64,000 nucleotides of DNA. It comes from Rhodospirillales bacterium. Its GTDB lineage: Bacteria; Pseudomonadota; Alphaproteobacteria; Rhodospirillales; Thalassospiraceae. Within the stretch, counting starts at the first letter, position 1, and each line of letters starts with the position of its first letter. The position numbers and the translations under genes are program-made. The stretch spans positions 1-64,000 of the forward strand of contig JAHQVT010000012.1 in NCBI GenBank assembly GCA_019634165.1, given 5' to 3'. Below the pieces are notes generated by a model that did no database searches, was not told where the DNA came from, and worked only from the letters and a program-made list of their open reading frames with translations. Of the stretch, positions 26,393-37,924 are shown piece after piece.

Positions 26393-27526
26393 TTACTCCG
26401 CGGCTTCTGGTTGGGATTTGGCGGCTTTGCCGTCAAGCTTGGCAAGGCGTTCTTCGACCTCGGCCCGCATGCGCCGGACCAGTTCAAGTTCACCTTGGAA
26501 ATCGACATAGTGCGGCAGCTTGATATGCTCGACAAAGCCAGTGGATTGCACATTGTCGCTATGTTCCATAACGAACTCGCTATCCTGTGCCGGGCCCATG
26601 ATCTGTTCGCCCATTTCATTGGCGCGCATGGCCCGATCAACCAGTGCCATTGAAATGGATTTGCGTTCGTTTTGACCAAATACCAGCCCGTATCCACGGG
26701 TGAATTGCGGCAGTTTGGTTTTCGACCCTTTGAACTTGTTGACCGTTTCACATTCGGTCAGTTCGATATCGCCAATATCAATGGCAAAGCCCAGTTCTTC
26801 GGGCTCGATTTCCACCGACACCGTGCCATAGCGGATTTCACCGACAAAGGCGTGGCTATTGGCATAGCCGCGTTGCGTGGAATACCCCAGTGCCAGAACA
26901 AACCCTTCGTCGCCTCGCGACAGGTTTTGCAGGCGTAAATCGCGACCTGCCGGGAACTTAACCGGTTCACGGGTTAGATCGGCAACCGGGGCATTTTCAT
27001 CAACCGGGGTTGGCTCATCCTGAATAAGGCCTTCGTAATTCAGGATGTCATCCAGAACGCGCGGCATATTTTCATCAATCGGGAAATCACCACTTGGCGC
27101 ATCGGCCGGTTCTTGGCCATTCGCCATCAGGGTGAAGTCCAACAAGCGGTGGGTATAGTCAAAGGTTGGGCCCAAAATCTGCCCGCCCGGAAGGTCTTTA
27201 AAGGTTGCGGAAATGCGGCGTGATACGTCCATTTCCGCAGTCTTGATCGGTTTGGAAAAGGCAAAACGCGGCAAAGTCGTGCGATAGGCCCGCATCAGGA
27301 AGATCGCCTCGATCAAATCACCGCGGGCCTGCTTGATGGCAAGGGCGGCAAGATCGCGGTCATACAGCGATCCTTCGGCCATGACGCGGGTGACCGATAA
27401 TGAGAGTTGCTGTTCAATCTGATCGGTTTCAATTTCGGTGACGTCTTTATTGCCCCGGCGCTGTTCTGCCAGCAGCTTGTGGGCATTGTTGATGGCGCGT
27501 TCGCCACCTTTAACGGCAACATACAT
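26393..27526 (-). CDS. phnI: C-P lyase core subunit PhnI
   Basis: 377-residue core subunit, beginning MYVAVKGGERAINNAHKLL as in all PhnI. PhnI is a nucleosidase that, with PhnG, PhnH and PhnL, replaces the adenine of ATP with a phosphonate. Only 4 bp separate it from phnJ and 2 bp from phnH. Length is close to the E. coli protein. Confidence 0.94.
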   Translation of the reverse strand: MYVAVKGGERAINNAHKLLAEQRRGNKDVTEIETDQIEQQLSLSVTRVMAEGSLYDRDLAALAIKQARGDLIEAIFLMRAYRTTLPRFAFSKPIKTAEMDVSRRISATFKDLPGGQILGPTFDYTHRLLDFTLMANGQEPADAPSGDFPIDENMPRVLDDILNYEGLIQDEPTPVDENAPVADLTREPVKFPAGRDLRLQNLSRGDEGFVLALGYSTQRGYANSHAFVGEIRYGTVSVEIEPEELGFAIDIGDIELTECETVNKFKGSKTKLPQFTRGYGLVFGQNERKSISMALVDRAMRANEMGEQIMGPAQDSEFVMEHSDNVQSTGFVEHIKLPHYVDFQGELELVRRMRAEVEERLAKLDGKAAKSQPEAAE

Positions 27527-27528
27527 GA

Positions 27529-28137
27529 TTAATTGACCTCAACCTTGGTGGTGCGCGAAAGGGCGGCGATCTTGGTGGGGCTTGCGAAAATCACATCAAC
27601 GCCGCACGGGAACATGTGATGATTTTCGGCCCGCCAGGCATGAAAGCTTTCAGGAAGGTTTTTGATTTCGAGGTGATGCGTGTCCTTAATGCCCGGACCT
27701 TTAAGCGTCATGGACGGCGCATTGGCAATGTCATCGACCATTATGATCAGGGTGGCGGATTGATCCGGATATTCGGCATTCCCCACCGAAAGATCAGTGA
27801 TGAAGGATAAATCATCATCAATCCGTGCGACGGCAAAGTCGGCCTGCTTCACATCCGTGCTGATCGGGCAGCCGCAATGAAATTTCAAATGGTCGGTTGC
27901 CGCTTTGCCAGCGCAGGAAGGGGACAGCCAAATGGTGGTGTCCATATCGGCCATGGCAAGAAGCGTTGCTGTGATGGTCGCGTTCAACCCATCGGGGGAT
28001 GCCATTTCAAGCGGTAATTCATAAATCCGGCCTGGACGCGACATGGCATCAAGCAGTACGCGAAACACTGCGTTTGAATCAAATGCAGCATGCTCAAAAC
28101 CCGGCAGTAATTCGGTTGTCTGGGGCTGAACGGTCAT
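27529..28137 (-). CDS. phnH: C-P lyase core subunit PhnH
   Basis: 202-residue PhnH with the typical opening PGFEHAAFDSNAVFRVLLDAMSRPG and the central PLEMASPDGLNATITATLLAMADMDTTIW. It is a structural partner in the PhnGHIJ core. The start overlaps phnG by four bases (ATGA). Confidence 0.93.
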   Translation of the reverse strand: MTVQPQTTELLPGFEHAAFDSNAVFRVLLDAMSRPGRIYELPLEMASPDGLNATITATLLAMADMDTTIWLSPSCAGKAATDHLKFHCGCPISTDVKQADFAVARIDDDLSFITDLSVGNAEYPDQSATLIIMVDDIANAPSMTLKGPGIKDTHHLEIKNLPESFHAWRAENHHMFPCGVDVIFASPTKIAALSRTTKVEVN

Positions 28138-28649
28138 TCGTCTTCTCCGCGGACAAGGGTGAAGAAATCAACTTTGGTGGCGGCAACCTTGCGGGCGTGA
28201 TCGCGTTTGGCGTTTGCCTGTATTTTTGCAAGGTCGTCGATGAAATCGCTTGCCGACCCATCGCGGAGCATGATCGCGTCAAACAGGGCGGCATATTGCG
28301 CCTGCACCCGGTCGCGTCCTTTGACGTAGGAATGACCGACGGTTCCATCCGATAATGTTACAGCACACCGTGTCACGGTCATTTCACCAAGGTTAAAACG
28401 TTGACCTGCACCCCCGGCGCGACCACGCACCATCACCATGCCGATTTGTGGTTCGCGCAGATGGTTCCAGTTCACATCGCCATATTGCGCCGTCCATTCG
28501 GCTTCAAGTGTCGTGCGTGGGGTCCGGGCAAGAACCGACATCCAGCGTTGTCGTGCAACAGTTGTCGGATCGACAGCCTTGCCAGAGTCCTGATTTTGAT
28601 GGTCCTGACGTTGTCCGGACCCGTCGGTCGGGGCGGTTTGCGCGGTCAT
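28134..28649 (-). CDS. phnG: C-P lyase core subunit PhnG
   Basis: 171-residue PhnG, with the characteristic RQRWMSVLARTPRTTLEAEW segment, LREPQIGMVMVRGRAGGAGQRFNLGEMTVTRC in the middle and GHSYVKGRDRVQAQYAAL towards the end. It is first in the leftward arm, with AAGGA 8 bases before the ATG. It carries about 25 extra N-terminal residues of low complexity compared with E. coli PhnG. Confidence 0.93.
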   Translation of the reverse strand: MTAQTAPTDGSGQRQDHQNQDSGKAVDPTTVARQRWMSVLARTPRTTLEAEWTAQYGDVNWNHLREPQIGMVMVRGRAGGAGQRFNLGEMTVTRCAVTLSDGTVGHSYVKGRDRVQAQYAALFDAIMLRDGSASDFIDDLAKIQANAKRDHARKVAATKVDFFTLVRGEDE

Positions 28650-28691
28650 CTATCTGATCCTTCTTTCCTGCAAGTCGACAAATTTAAAATT

Positions 28692-28709
28692 TGTCTAGAC
28701 GTCTATACA
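28692..28709. promoter_or_regulatory. PhnF-type operator palindrome
   Basis: TGTCTAGACGTCTATACA is an 18-bp near-palindrome centred on ACGT; 14 of the 18 bases are symmetric. It lies between phnG (start 28649) and phnF (start 28782), 43 bp before phnG. GntR/HutC-type regulators bind such sites, so PhnF repressing both directions is the natural reading. Confidence 0.6.
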
Positions 28710-28781
28710 TATTGACGTTATAAGACGATCTATCGACCTTGGCAAAGGTCTTGCGGTGAAAGTTTTGTGAACGGGGAAGAG

Positions 28782-29495
28782 ATGGATTGGGAGCCGGGGC
28801 TATCTATTTGGAAACAAATTGAAAAAAAGCTTCTAAGTGATATTTCAGAAAGTGTATTTGCACCCGGTGATAAGATGCCGACCGAAATGGAACTGGTCCG
28901 GCGTTTTGGGGTTAACCGCCATACAGTCCGACGCGCCATGGCCGCACTTGTCGATTCTAATGTCGTGCGGGTGGAACAAGGGCGCGGTGCCTTTGTCCAA
29001 GAACAGATCCTTGATTATCCACTTGGCTCGAAAACACGGTTTTCCCAGATTGTGTCAGGCCGCCATCGCCTGCCTGATAAACGGCTGGTGTCACATGAAG
29101 TGCAAAAAGCGAGTACCGCCGTTGCGCAACATCTTGATGTAAAGCCCGGCACAAAGGTGATTGAACTGTTTTCCGTTTCAGAGGCCGATGGCGTGCCACT
29201 TGCCGTGGCGACAAGTTATCTGCCTGCTGCGCGGTTTGATGGCATCGTCGAGATTTTCATGGAGACCAAATCGCTGACCGAGGCATTTAAGCGTTTCGGG
29301 ATTGATGATTATAGCCGTAAAACCACGCGCATTTCGGCTACCTTACCGTCCTCGCGGGTGGCAAGCTTGCTTAAACAAGCCAAGAACCGCCCGGTAATCT
29401 CGACTGAAAGCGTTGATGTCGATTCCGCAGGTGTGCCAATTGAATACGGCGTGACCGCCTTTTCAAGCGACCGCGTTCAGCTCATCGTCGAGTAG
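28782..29495 (+). CDS. phnF: GntR/HutC-family regulator PhnF
   Basis: 237-residue regulator with an N-terminal winged helix-turn-helix (PTEMELVRRFGVNRHTVRRAM, about 31-51) and a C-terminal UTRA ligand domain of the HutC type (TKVIELFSVSEADGVPLAVATSY). It is divergent from the phnGHIJKLMN arm, as PhnF often is. ATG 28782 follows GGGGAAGAG; a GTG five codons earlier is possible but has no better site. Confidence 0.88.
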   Translation: MDWEPGLSIWKQIEKKLLSDISESVFAPGDKMPTEMELVRRFGVNRHTVRRAMAALVDSNVVRVEQGRGAFVQEQILDYPLGSKTRFSQIVSGRHRLPDKRLVSHEVQKASTAVAQHLDVKPGTKVIELFSVSEADGVPLAVATSYLPAARFDGIVEIFMETKSLTEAFKRFGIDDYSRKTTRISATLPSSRVASLLKQAKNRPVISTESVDVDSAGVPIEYGVTAFSSDRVQLIVE

Positions 29496-29569
29496 TCATA
29501 AATCGTCGGTCAATAGCGGTCGCGATCTTTGCGGTGGGGCGTAAGCGGTCGATAATTTGTCGATGAAAG

Positions 29570-30205
29570 TTAATATTCCCGACCGGGACGCGCCTTATAA
29601 ACAGGGAAGCTCAGGCCAAACTTGATCGCACTGGCGCGCAGTATGAAAGCCGCAAAGAATGCGATCATCGCAACTGGGCCACGTGGTAGTTCCAGAATGG
29701 CCGTGCCGATGACATAGATGCTTGCACCCAGAAGTGCGCAACTGATGTAAATCTCTGGTCGCAGAATAAGCGGGATTTCATTGCAGACAACATCACGCAC
29801 CATGCCGCCAAATGTTGCCGTGATCATGCCAAGAATAATCGCGACCAGCGGAGAAACACCAAGGTTAAGTCCAATTGCCGCCCCCGTGACGCCAAACAGT
29901 GCCAGTCCCAATGCATCAAGCCAAATCAGGGCCACATACCGCCGTTCAACCAGATGGGCGGTAAAATAGGTAAAGACCGCAGCCCCGATACAGGTGATGA
30001 TCCACGCCGGGTCCCTGATCCAGAAAACCGGTGTTGCGCCGGTAATCACATCGCGGACGGTGCCACCACCAATCCCGGTGAAAGTCGCAATCAGGATAAA
30101 ACCGACGACATCCATCTGCCGACGAGATGCTTCAAGCGCACCTGTTATGGCAAAGACAGCAACCCCGGCCAGTTCAAGCCAATAGATGATCTGGATAATG
30201 GTCAT
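29570..30205 (-). CDS. TRIC/UPF0126 family membrane protein
   Basis: 211-residue inner-membrane protein with seven predicted helices and two tandem repeats, each with a GG(T/M)VRDV motif: FTGIGGGTVRDVITG and FGGMVRDVVCNEIPL. This is the YicG/YadS family, related to trimeric intracellular cation channels. Ion conduction is known for some bacterial members; the physiological role here is unknown. AGGAC precedes the ATG, and it follows the LysR gene by 9 bp in the same direction, so the two are probably co-transcribed. Confidence 0.85.
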   Translation of the reverse strand: MTIIQIIYWLELAGVAVFAITGALEASRRQMDVVGFILIATFTGIGGGTVRDVITGATPVFWIRDPAWIITCIGAAVFTYFTAHLVERRYVALIWLDALGLALFGVTGAAIGLNLGVSPLVAIILGMITATFGGMVRDVVCNEIPLILRPEIYISCALLGASIYVIGTAILELPRGPVAMIAFFAAFILRASAIKFGLSFPVYKARPGREY

Positions 30206-30214
30206 GATGTCCTG

Positions 30215-31987
<1,773 letters not shown>

Positions 31988-31990
31988 TCC

Positions 31991-32620
31991 ATGGCCCAGC
32001 CCCTTGACTATCTCAAAGAAACCGCATCCCAAACGGCGGGTCCGTATGTCCATATTGGCCTGATCCCGAAACAGGCTGGTTTCGATATATTCGAAAACAA
32101 CTTCACCAACATTATGGCCTCCGAAAACACCCGTGGCGAGAAGATCATTATTGAAGGTCGGGTGATTGATGGCACAGGGACACCGCTTCGCGATGCTCTT
32201 TTAGAAATCTGGCAGGCCAATTCAGATGGTCGATATAACCACGAACTGGATCGCCAGAAGACGGGTGATATTGATAAAGAGTTCCGTGGTTGGGGGCGTA
32301 CAGGTACGGATTTTGACACATCTGTCTATCGGTTCGAAACCATTAAGCCAGGGGCGGTTTCAGGTCGAAATAATCGCGATATGGCGCCGCATGTCAATTT
32401 TTGGATCGTTGCGCGTGGCATCAATATTGGCCTGAACACCCGAATGTATTTCGCTGATGAGATTGACGCGAATGCCAATGACCCGGTGCTTAACCTGATA
32501 GAGCAAGAAGAACGGCGTAAAACCCTGATTGCCAGCCGTGACGATACCGGCCTGGTACCGATCTATCGTTTTGATATCGTTTTACAGGGTGAGAGCGAAA
32601 CGGTGTTTTTTGACATCTGA
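31991..32620 (+). CDS. pcaG: Protocatechuate 3,4-dioxygenase alpha subunit
   Basis: 209-residue structural partner of PcaH. It has the same beta-sandwich fold (ASQTAGPYVHIGLIP, GRVIDGTGTPLRDALLEIWQ) but lacks the iron ligands, with NFWIVARG in place of the HxH segment, as expected for the alpha subunit. Starts 3 bp after pcaH. Confidence 0.94.
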   Translation: MAQPLDYLKETASQTAGPYVHIGLIPKQAGFDIFENNFTNIMASENTRGEKIIIEGRVIDGTGTPLRDALLEIWQANSDGRYNHELDRQKTGDIDKEFRGWGRTGTDFDTSVYRFETIKPGAVSGRNNRDMAPHVNFWIVARGINIGLNTRMYFADEIDANANDPVLNLIEQEERRKTLIASRDDTGLVPIYRFDIVLQGESETVFFDI

Positions 32621-32659
32621 TCAAACGATAAGTTTGTCAGCTAAACCATAGATATGATG

Positions 32660-32692
32660 CGGCAGTCATTATGGATGGCTGCCGTTTTTTTT
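32660..32692 (+). terminator. Terminator after pcaHG
   Basis: CGGCAG at 32660-32665 pairs with CTGCCG at 32679-32684, followed by a run of eight T, 40 bases after pcaG. Confidence 0.75.
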
Positions 32693-32792
32693 AATCTGCG
32701 TTGTTCTTCAAAAGGATCATGGCGATCCCTATATCCTCCAACAATAAGCGGCATGACTAAATGCCATTTACCAAAGGCCTGAACGTAAGAAG

Positions 32793-34496
32793 ATGGCCAT
32801 GGATTGGAGAGTGAGAGGATCGGTTTTGAAGAACTTGCTGCGTGTCGGAATTCGCGTGCAGATAGCTTTGGCAACAGCCCTATTGGTTGTTGGCTTGGCA
32901 GTTCTCATGAGTTTCGTGGTTGGCAAACGATCAGGTAACGATTTGCAAAAGCAGATCGGTCTTGGCGTGTCCGACATTGCACTGCAAATGGCAGATGAAC
33001 TTGATCGCACAATGTGGACCCACCGGGGTGAGGTTTCTGTTCTAAGTACATTGACCGCGATACGTGAACTTAAAGATGCTCCGCAAATTACAAGTATCAT
33101 CAACCGGTTACGTCACGAATTGCCAATCTTTACATGGATTGGTGTCATTGACCGTAAAGGAATAGTTTTTGCAGCGACCGGTGATTTGTTGGTTGGCGCG
33201 GATGTTTCGCAACGCCCGGTGTTTCAATTTGGCAAGAATGGCCCATTCATAGGTGATGTTCACGATGCCCAACTCCTTGCTGAGAAATTCCCGCTTTATA
33301 ACGGTGAGCCGATCCAGTTTGTTGATATCGCCGTTCCACTGAACAATCACAACGATGAGTTCGCTGGTGTTCTTGCAACGCATCTTAGCTGGGAATGGGT
33401 CGATACTGTTCGCCGCACATTATTTAGCGGTCAGGGTGTTCACCGGAATGTTGATATTTTTGTTGTTGCAGAAAATGGAACGGTCTTGCTGGGGGTAGAG
33501 CAAACACTGGCAGGTGCTTCCTTGGACATTGATGCATTTCACGAAGCGCGACTTGGCCATGTTGGTTGGAAAATCAGCACTTGGCCTGATGGGAATGAGT
33601 ATTTGACCGGCTATGCTCCAGCAGATGGGCATCTTGATTACTCAGGTCTGAACTGGTCAATCCTTGTCCGCCAGCATGTCGAAGAAGCCTTGGTCCCTGT
33701 GTATCAGTTGCGCCGCGATATTCTTGCCTGGGGTTTGGTTCTTGCCGTGGTGTTTAGCGTCATCGCTTGGTGGGGGGCAGGGTTCTTTGTCGGACCGATC
33801 AGCCAGATGGCAAATGCCATTGAAGCGATGAAGCGTGGCGAAATTGATAAACTTCCCAATGTGGAAGGTGCGCGTGAAATCAATATCCTGTCAAAAAGCC
33901 TGCAAGCCCTATTGACCAAGTTGACAGAAAAGGATGTTGCCCTTGGCGAGCTTGAACATATTGCGCATCACGATACCCTGACCGGGCTTGGAAACCGTAT
34001 GGCACTGGATGTCTATTTTGAGCATGCAATCGCCCGCGCAGAGCGCAAGAAAAACGAAGTTGCTGTCTTGATGATGGACTTGGATGACTTCAAACCTATC
34101 AATGACAAATTTGGCCATGCCGCAGGTGACGAGGTACTGCGTGAAGTTGCAAGAAGATTGCGGCGTTGCGTGCGCGGTGGTGATCTTGTTGTGCGGCTTG
34201 GCGGCGATGAAATGGTGATTGTTTGTAATGTTGAACGCGAAGGTGCAGTAGAAGCAACCATACTGGCTGAACGGATTCTCCACGAAATTCTGATGCCTTT
34301 TGCTTCAAGCGGAAGCCGGGTTTCAATTCATATGAGCATCGGCATTAGCCTGTATCCGTCAGACAGTACCAATGCAGACGAACTTCTGGAGCAAGCCGAC
34401 AGCGCGCTTTATGCAGCGAAGGCCCAAGGGAAAAATGGCTATGCGATGTATTCGGACACGACCATAGCGTCGAGTGAACGTTCGTCGATGGCTTAA
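32793..34496 (+). CDS. Membrane diguanylate cyclase with periplasmic sensor domain
   Basis: 567 residues: a membrane helix near 20-45, a periplasmic Cache-like sensor to about 305, a second helix (ILAWGLVLAVVFSVIAWWG), a HAMP linker and a C-terminal GGDEF domain from about 395. The active loop reads GGDEM (470-474), with the last Phe replaced by Met. An inhibitory RxxD site (RGGD, 461-464) lies five residues before it. It probably makes cyclic di-GMP in response to an external small molecule; the F to M change may lower activity. No EAL domain. The ATG at 32793 is one of several nearby starts. Confidence 0.88.
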   Translation: MAMDWRVRGSVLKNLLRVGIRVQIALATALLVVGLAVLMSFVVGKRSGNDLQKQIGLGVSDIALQMADELDRTMWTHRGEVSVLSTLTAIRELKDAPQITSIINRLRHELPIFTWIGVIDRKGIVFAATGDLLVGADVSQRPVFQFGKNGPFIGDVHDAQLLAEKFPLYNGEPIQFVDIAVPLNNHNDEFAGVLATHLSWEWVDTVRRTLFSGQGVHRNVDIFVVAENGTVLLGVEQTLAGASLDIDAFHEARLGHVGWKISTWPDGNEYLTGYAPADGHLDYSGLNWSILVRQHVEEALVPVYQLRRDILAWGLVLAVVFSVIAWWGAGFFVGPISQMANAIEAMKRGEIDKLPNVEGAREINILSKSLQALLTKLTEKDVALGELEHIAHHDTLTGLGNRMALDVYFEHAIARAERKKNEVAVLMMDLDDFKPINDKFGHAAGDEVLREVARRLRRCVRGGDLVVRLGGDEMVIVCNVEREGAVEATILAERILHEILMPFASSGSRVSIHMSIGISLYPSDSTNADELLEQADSALYAAKAQGKNGYAMYSDTTIASSERSSMA

Positions 34497-34576
34497 GCCA
34501 TGAGCTTGAGACATGTCTTGATGGTGTAAGGTTGGGTTTTCTTGACTTTGGGGGCGGTCATCGCAATAAGCAGTTC

Positions 34577-35326
34577 ATGACGATTTCATCAGAAAAAGAA
34601 CTTGATCACCTGCGTCGGATTGGACGGATTTGTGCGCGTGCACGTGACATAATGGGGGCTGCTGCCGTTCCGGGTATTACCACAGCCGAGCTTGACGATA
34701 TAGGCCGTAAAATCCTTGAGAATGCCGGTGCAATTTCCGCACCGGAAAGCGAATATAAGTTTCCGGGTGCGACCTGCATTAGCGTAAACGAAGCTGTTGC
34801 CCACGGTATTCCGGGTAATCAGGTTTTGGTCGAGGGGGATTTGGTCAATATTGATGTCTCAGCATCTCTAAATGGCTATTTCTCTGATACCGGTGCCAGT
34901 TTTATGTGCGGCACGGCAAAGCCTGAAATTGCTAAGCTTTGCGATGATGGCAAAAAGGCCATGTGGGCGGGGATTAAGGTTGTTCGTGACAAAGCGCCAA
35001 TCCGCGAAATCGGTCTTAAGATCGAAAACTTCGCGCGCAAAGGTGGTTATACTCTGATCCGCAATTTGGCCAGTCATGGGATTGGTAAATCGCTACATGA
35101 ACATCCGCATACCATCCCGACATGGGATGATCCCAAGGAGCGCCGGGCACTTAAAAAGGGGCAGGTGATCACGATTGAGCCATTTCTGTCTTATGGTGCA
35201 AAATGGGCACTCGATAGCGATGATGGCTGGACGCTGTATGCTGATACCGGCGATGCGACAGTTCAGTATGAGCATACTCTTGTCGTGACCAATAATGGCT
35301 ACGAGATCATGACGCTAGGCGGTTGA
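34577..35326 (+). CDS. map: Type I methionine aminopeptidase
   Basis: 249-residue metallo-aminopeptidase removing N-terminal methionine. All five metal ligands are present: D93, D104, H167, E201 and E232, at nearly the same spacing as E. coli D97, D108, H171, E204, E235. Two variations are notable: SHGIGKSLHEHP in place of GHGIG, and TIEPFLS in place of the common EPM. They suggest a secondary paralogue rather than the housekeeping copy. Start ATG 34577 is chosen for the standard TISSEKELDHLRRIG opening. Confidence 0.88.
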   Translation: MTISSEKELDHLRRIGRICARARDIMGAAAVPGITTAELDDIGRKILENAGAISAPESEYKFPGATCISVNEAVAHGIPGNQVLVEGDLVNIDVSASLNGYFSDTGASFMCGTAKPEIAKLCDDGKKAMWAGIKVVRDKAPIREIGLKIENFARKGGYTLIRNLASHGIGKSLHEHPHTIPTWDDPKERRALKKGQVITIEPFLSYGAKWALDSDDGWTLYADTGDATVQYEHTLVVTNNGYEIMTLGG

Positions 35327-35373
35327 TCCAACCTGAATTGCTGCATTTTATACTGCAGCATTTATCGCAGCAT

Positions 35374-35410
35374 AAAAGCCGCCCGAATGAACCGGGCGGC
35401 TTTTGTTTTT
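35374..35410 (+). terminator. Terminator between map and glcB
   Basis: AAAAGCCGCCCG (35374-35385) pairs with CGGGCGGCTTTT (35393-35404), followed by GTTTTTT. Near-symmetric, so it could also serve the converging glcB. Confidence 0.88.
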
Positions 35411-35435
35411 TCGATCAATCTAATCGTATGATTGA

Positions 35436-37628
35436 TTATGCGCCGTATTTGGCTTTGGCTTCGCGACGACGTGCGTGCAAGACAGGTTCGGTATAACCGT
35501 TTGGCTGTTCGCGACCTTTGAATACAAGGTCGCAGGCCGCAGCAAAGGCAACGCTGTCATCAAAATTCGGTGCCATGTTGCGATAGGTTGGATCGCCGGC
35601 ATTTTGTTTATCAACAACTGCTGCCATGCGTTTCATGGTTTCCATCACCTGTTCTTCGGTGCACAGACCATGATGCAGCCAGTTGGCGATGTGCTGACTT
35701 GAAATACGAAGTGTTGCGCGGTCTTCCATCAGGCCAACATCATTGATATCAGGCACTTTGGAACAACCAACACCACTATCGATCCAGCGGACGACATAGC
35801 CAAGAATACCTTGCGCGTTATTGTCGAGTTCTTCCTGAATTTCGCTTGGCATCGGTTTGATGTCACCAAGACGCGGGATCGCCAGAATGTCATCAAGGCT
35901 TGCACGTTCGCGTTTGCCAATTTCATCCTGAACTGCACGAACATCAACCTGATGATAATGCATTACATGCAATGTGGCTGCTGTTGGGGAGGGAACCCAA
36001 GCACAGTTTGCCCCGGCTTTGGGATGACCAATTTTGACTTCCATCATCTCGGCCATACGATCAGGCTTGGCCCACATGCCTTTACCAATCTGGGCGATAC
36101 CCTTCATGCCGCATTCAAGACCAACATCAACGTTCCAGTTTTCGTATGCTGAAATCCAGTACTGGTCTTTCATTGCTTCTTTGCGAACGACCGGGCCTGC
36201 TTCCATGCTGGTATGAATTTCGTCACCAGTACGGTCAAGGAAGCCGGTATTGATAAAGACAACGCGGTCTTTGGCAGCACGGATGCATTCCTTAAGGTTT
36301 ACCGTCGTTCGGCGTTCTTCATCCATGATGCCGACCTTAAGGGTGTTTTCCGGCACATCAATCGCACCTTCGACAAAGGCAAACAGGTCATTGGTCAAGG
36401 CAACTTCTTCAGGGCCGTGCATTTTCGGTTTTACGATATACACACTGCCATGGCGGGAATTGGCCAATTCGTTTTTGTCTTCGACGTCATGTTTGGAAAT
36501 CAAACCAGTGATCATGGCGTCAAGGAAGCCTTCAGGGATTTCATTTCCATCGGCATCAAGAATTGCATCTGATGTCATCAGATGGCCGACGTTACGCACC
36601 AACATCAAGCTGCGCCCCGGAAGGACAACTTCGTTGCCGTCAAAGCCCTGATATTTGCGATCTGGGTTCAGGCGACGGGTCACCGTTTTACCGCCCTTGT
36701 CGAACTTTTCTTCAAGGGTGCCTTTCATCAGGCCAAGCCAGTTGCGATAGACAAGTGTTTTGTCTTCGGCATCAACAGCAGCGACTGAATCCTCGCAATC
36801 CTGAATGGTGGTAAGCGCTGATTCCAAAATGACATCGCAGACGCCTGCGGCATGTTCTTTGCCAATCGGATGGGTCGGATCAATGCGAATTTCAACATGC
36901 AGGCCGTGATTGCGCAGCAGGATTTCCGTCAATGTGCCGTTGTTGTCATTGTAACCGATGAACTGGGACGGCTGTGCCAAAGCACTTTCATTGCCATCTG
37001 ACAAGGTCGCAACCAGTGTCCACCAACCCGAACCGTCTTCACGGACTTCGTATTTGGTAACGTCTGTATGTTTACCAGTTGCAAGCGGGACGGCCTTATC
37101 AAGGAAATCTGCTGCATAGGCGACAACCGCTGCACCGCGTTTCGGGTTAAAGCCCTTGGTTTTTTCTTTGCCATCGGCATCGTCGATGACATCGGTACCA
37201 TACAGCGCATCATACAGGCTTCCCCAGCGCGCATTCGCAGCGTTAAGGGCATAGCGTGCATTCATTACTGGCACGACAAGTTGTGGGCCAGCAACGCGGG
37301 CAACTTCGGGGTCAACATTGGTGGTGCCGATATAGAAATCATCGCCTTCAGGCAGAAGATAGCCAATCTCGGTCAAGAATTCTTTATAGGCAACCGGGTC
37401 GCGGGCCTGATCCTGACGTGACAGGTGCCATTCATCGATCTTGGCTTGAAGGTCATCACGCTTGGCCAAAAGCGCCTTGTTGCGTGGGCCAAGTTCAGTG
37501 ACGAGCTTCTCAAACGACGCCCAGAACTGATCGGCATTAAGTCCTGTTCCTAGAATGATTTCGTTGGCAACCAGATCATGCAGAACTGCAGCAATCTGAA
37601 GGCCGCCTTTTTGAATACGTTGGGTCAT
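35436..37628 (-). CDS. glcB: Malate synthase G
   Basis: 730-residue monomeric malate synthase (E. coli GlcB 723), condensing glyoxylate with acetyl-CoA to malate in glycolate/glyoxylate use. The family opening [20 protein letters not shown] and the active-site stretches [10 protein letters not shown] and [20 protein letters not shown] are present. Late catalytic [15 protein letters not shown] is also present. ATG 37628 with GAGAGAA upstream; the frame stays open to 37790 without support. No isocitrate lyase or glycolate oxidase gene is nearby. Confidence 0.95.
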   Translation of the reverse strand: MTQRIQKGGLQIAAVLHDLVANEIILGTGLNADQFWASFEKLVTELGPRNKALLAKRDDLQAKIDEWHLSRQDQARDPVAYKEFLTEIGYLLPEGDDFYIGTTNVDPEVARVAGPQLVVPVMNARYALNAANARWGSLYDALYGTDVIDDADGKEKTKGFNPKRGAAVVAYAADFLDKAVPLATGKHTDVTKYEVREDGSGWWTLVATLSDGNESALAQPSQFIGYNDNNGTLTEILLRNHGLHVEIRIDPTHPIGKEHAAGVCDVILESALTTIQDCEDSVAAVDAEDKTLVYRNWLGLMKGTLEEKFDKGGKTVTRRLNPDRKYQGFDGNEVVLPGRSLMLVRNVGHLMTSDAILDADGNEIPEGFLDAMITGLISKHDVEDKNELANSRHGSVYIVKPKMHGPEEVALTNDLFAFVEGAIDVPENTLKVGIMDEERRTTVNLKECIRAAKDRVVFINTGFLDRTGDEIHTSMEAGPVVRKEAMKDQYWISAYENWNVDVGLECGMKGIAQIGKGMWAKPDRMAEMMEVKIGHPKAGANCAWVPSPTAATLHVMHYHQVDVRAVQDEIGKRERASLDDILAIPRLGDIKPMPSEIQEELDNNAQGILGYVVRWIDSGVGCSKVPDINDVGLMEDRATLRISSQHIANWLHHGLCTEEQVMETMKRMAAVVDKQNAGDPTYRNMAPNFDDSVAFAAACDLVFKGREQPNGYTEPVLHARRREAKAKYGA

Positions 37629-37924
37629 GTTTTCTCTCACCAGACTTGGAACCGCCGCGGCAGCAGCGGTGCACCAACCATTGGGGTGCTCATCCGCATT
37701 GCTTTTCCGCGTTATCATTTGATCCAACATATGGGCAGGAATGCCAATGGGTCCACAGCAGGTTTGGTTGTTTCGGGATGTTTTCCACATGATGGAACGA
37801 AGTCCATTGAATGTAGCACTTGCAAAAGATTACTGCATTTCCCAATCACGTGCTGGGTTGGCTCAGCATTTTGTCCAAGGTTTTTTGCACTTAATGCATG
37901 CTTTTGCGTTCGTTAGTGGTCTTG
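37629..37924. other. 296-bp gap between tetR end and glcB start
   Basis: Contains the glcB promoter region. The only structure I see is a near-direct repeat: CATTTCCCAATCACGTGC at 37836-37853 and CATTTCCCATCACGTGC at 37926-37942 (the second just inside the tetR-type gene). No coding frame is credible. Confidence 0.45.

Noticed and set aside
26389..26751. 121-residue upstream extension of PhnJ
   Set aside because: It lies inside phnI in another frame; PhnJ homologues start at the ATG at 26388.
35327..35360. TGATCC followed by TTATAC downstream of map as another RpoE promoter
   Set aside because: The -10 lacks TA at the right place and no gene starts in that direction behind it.
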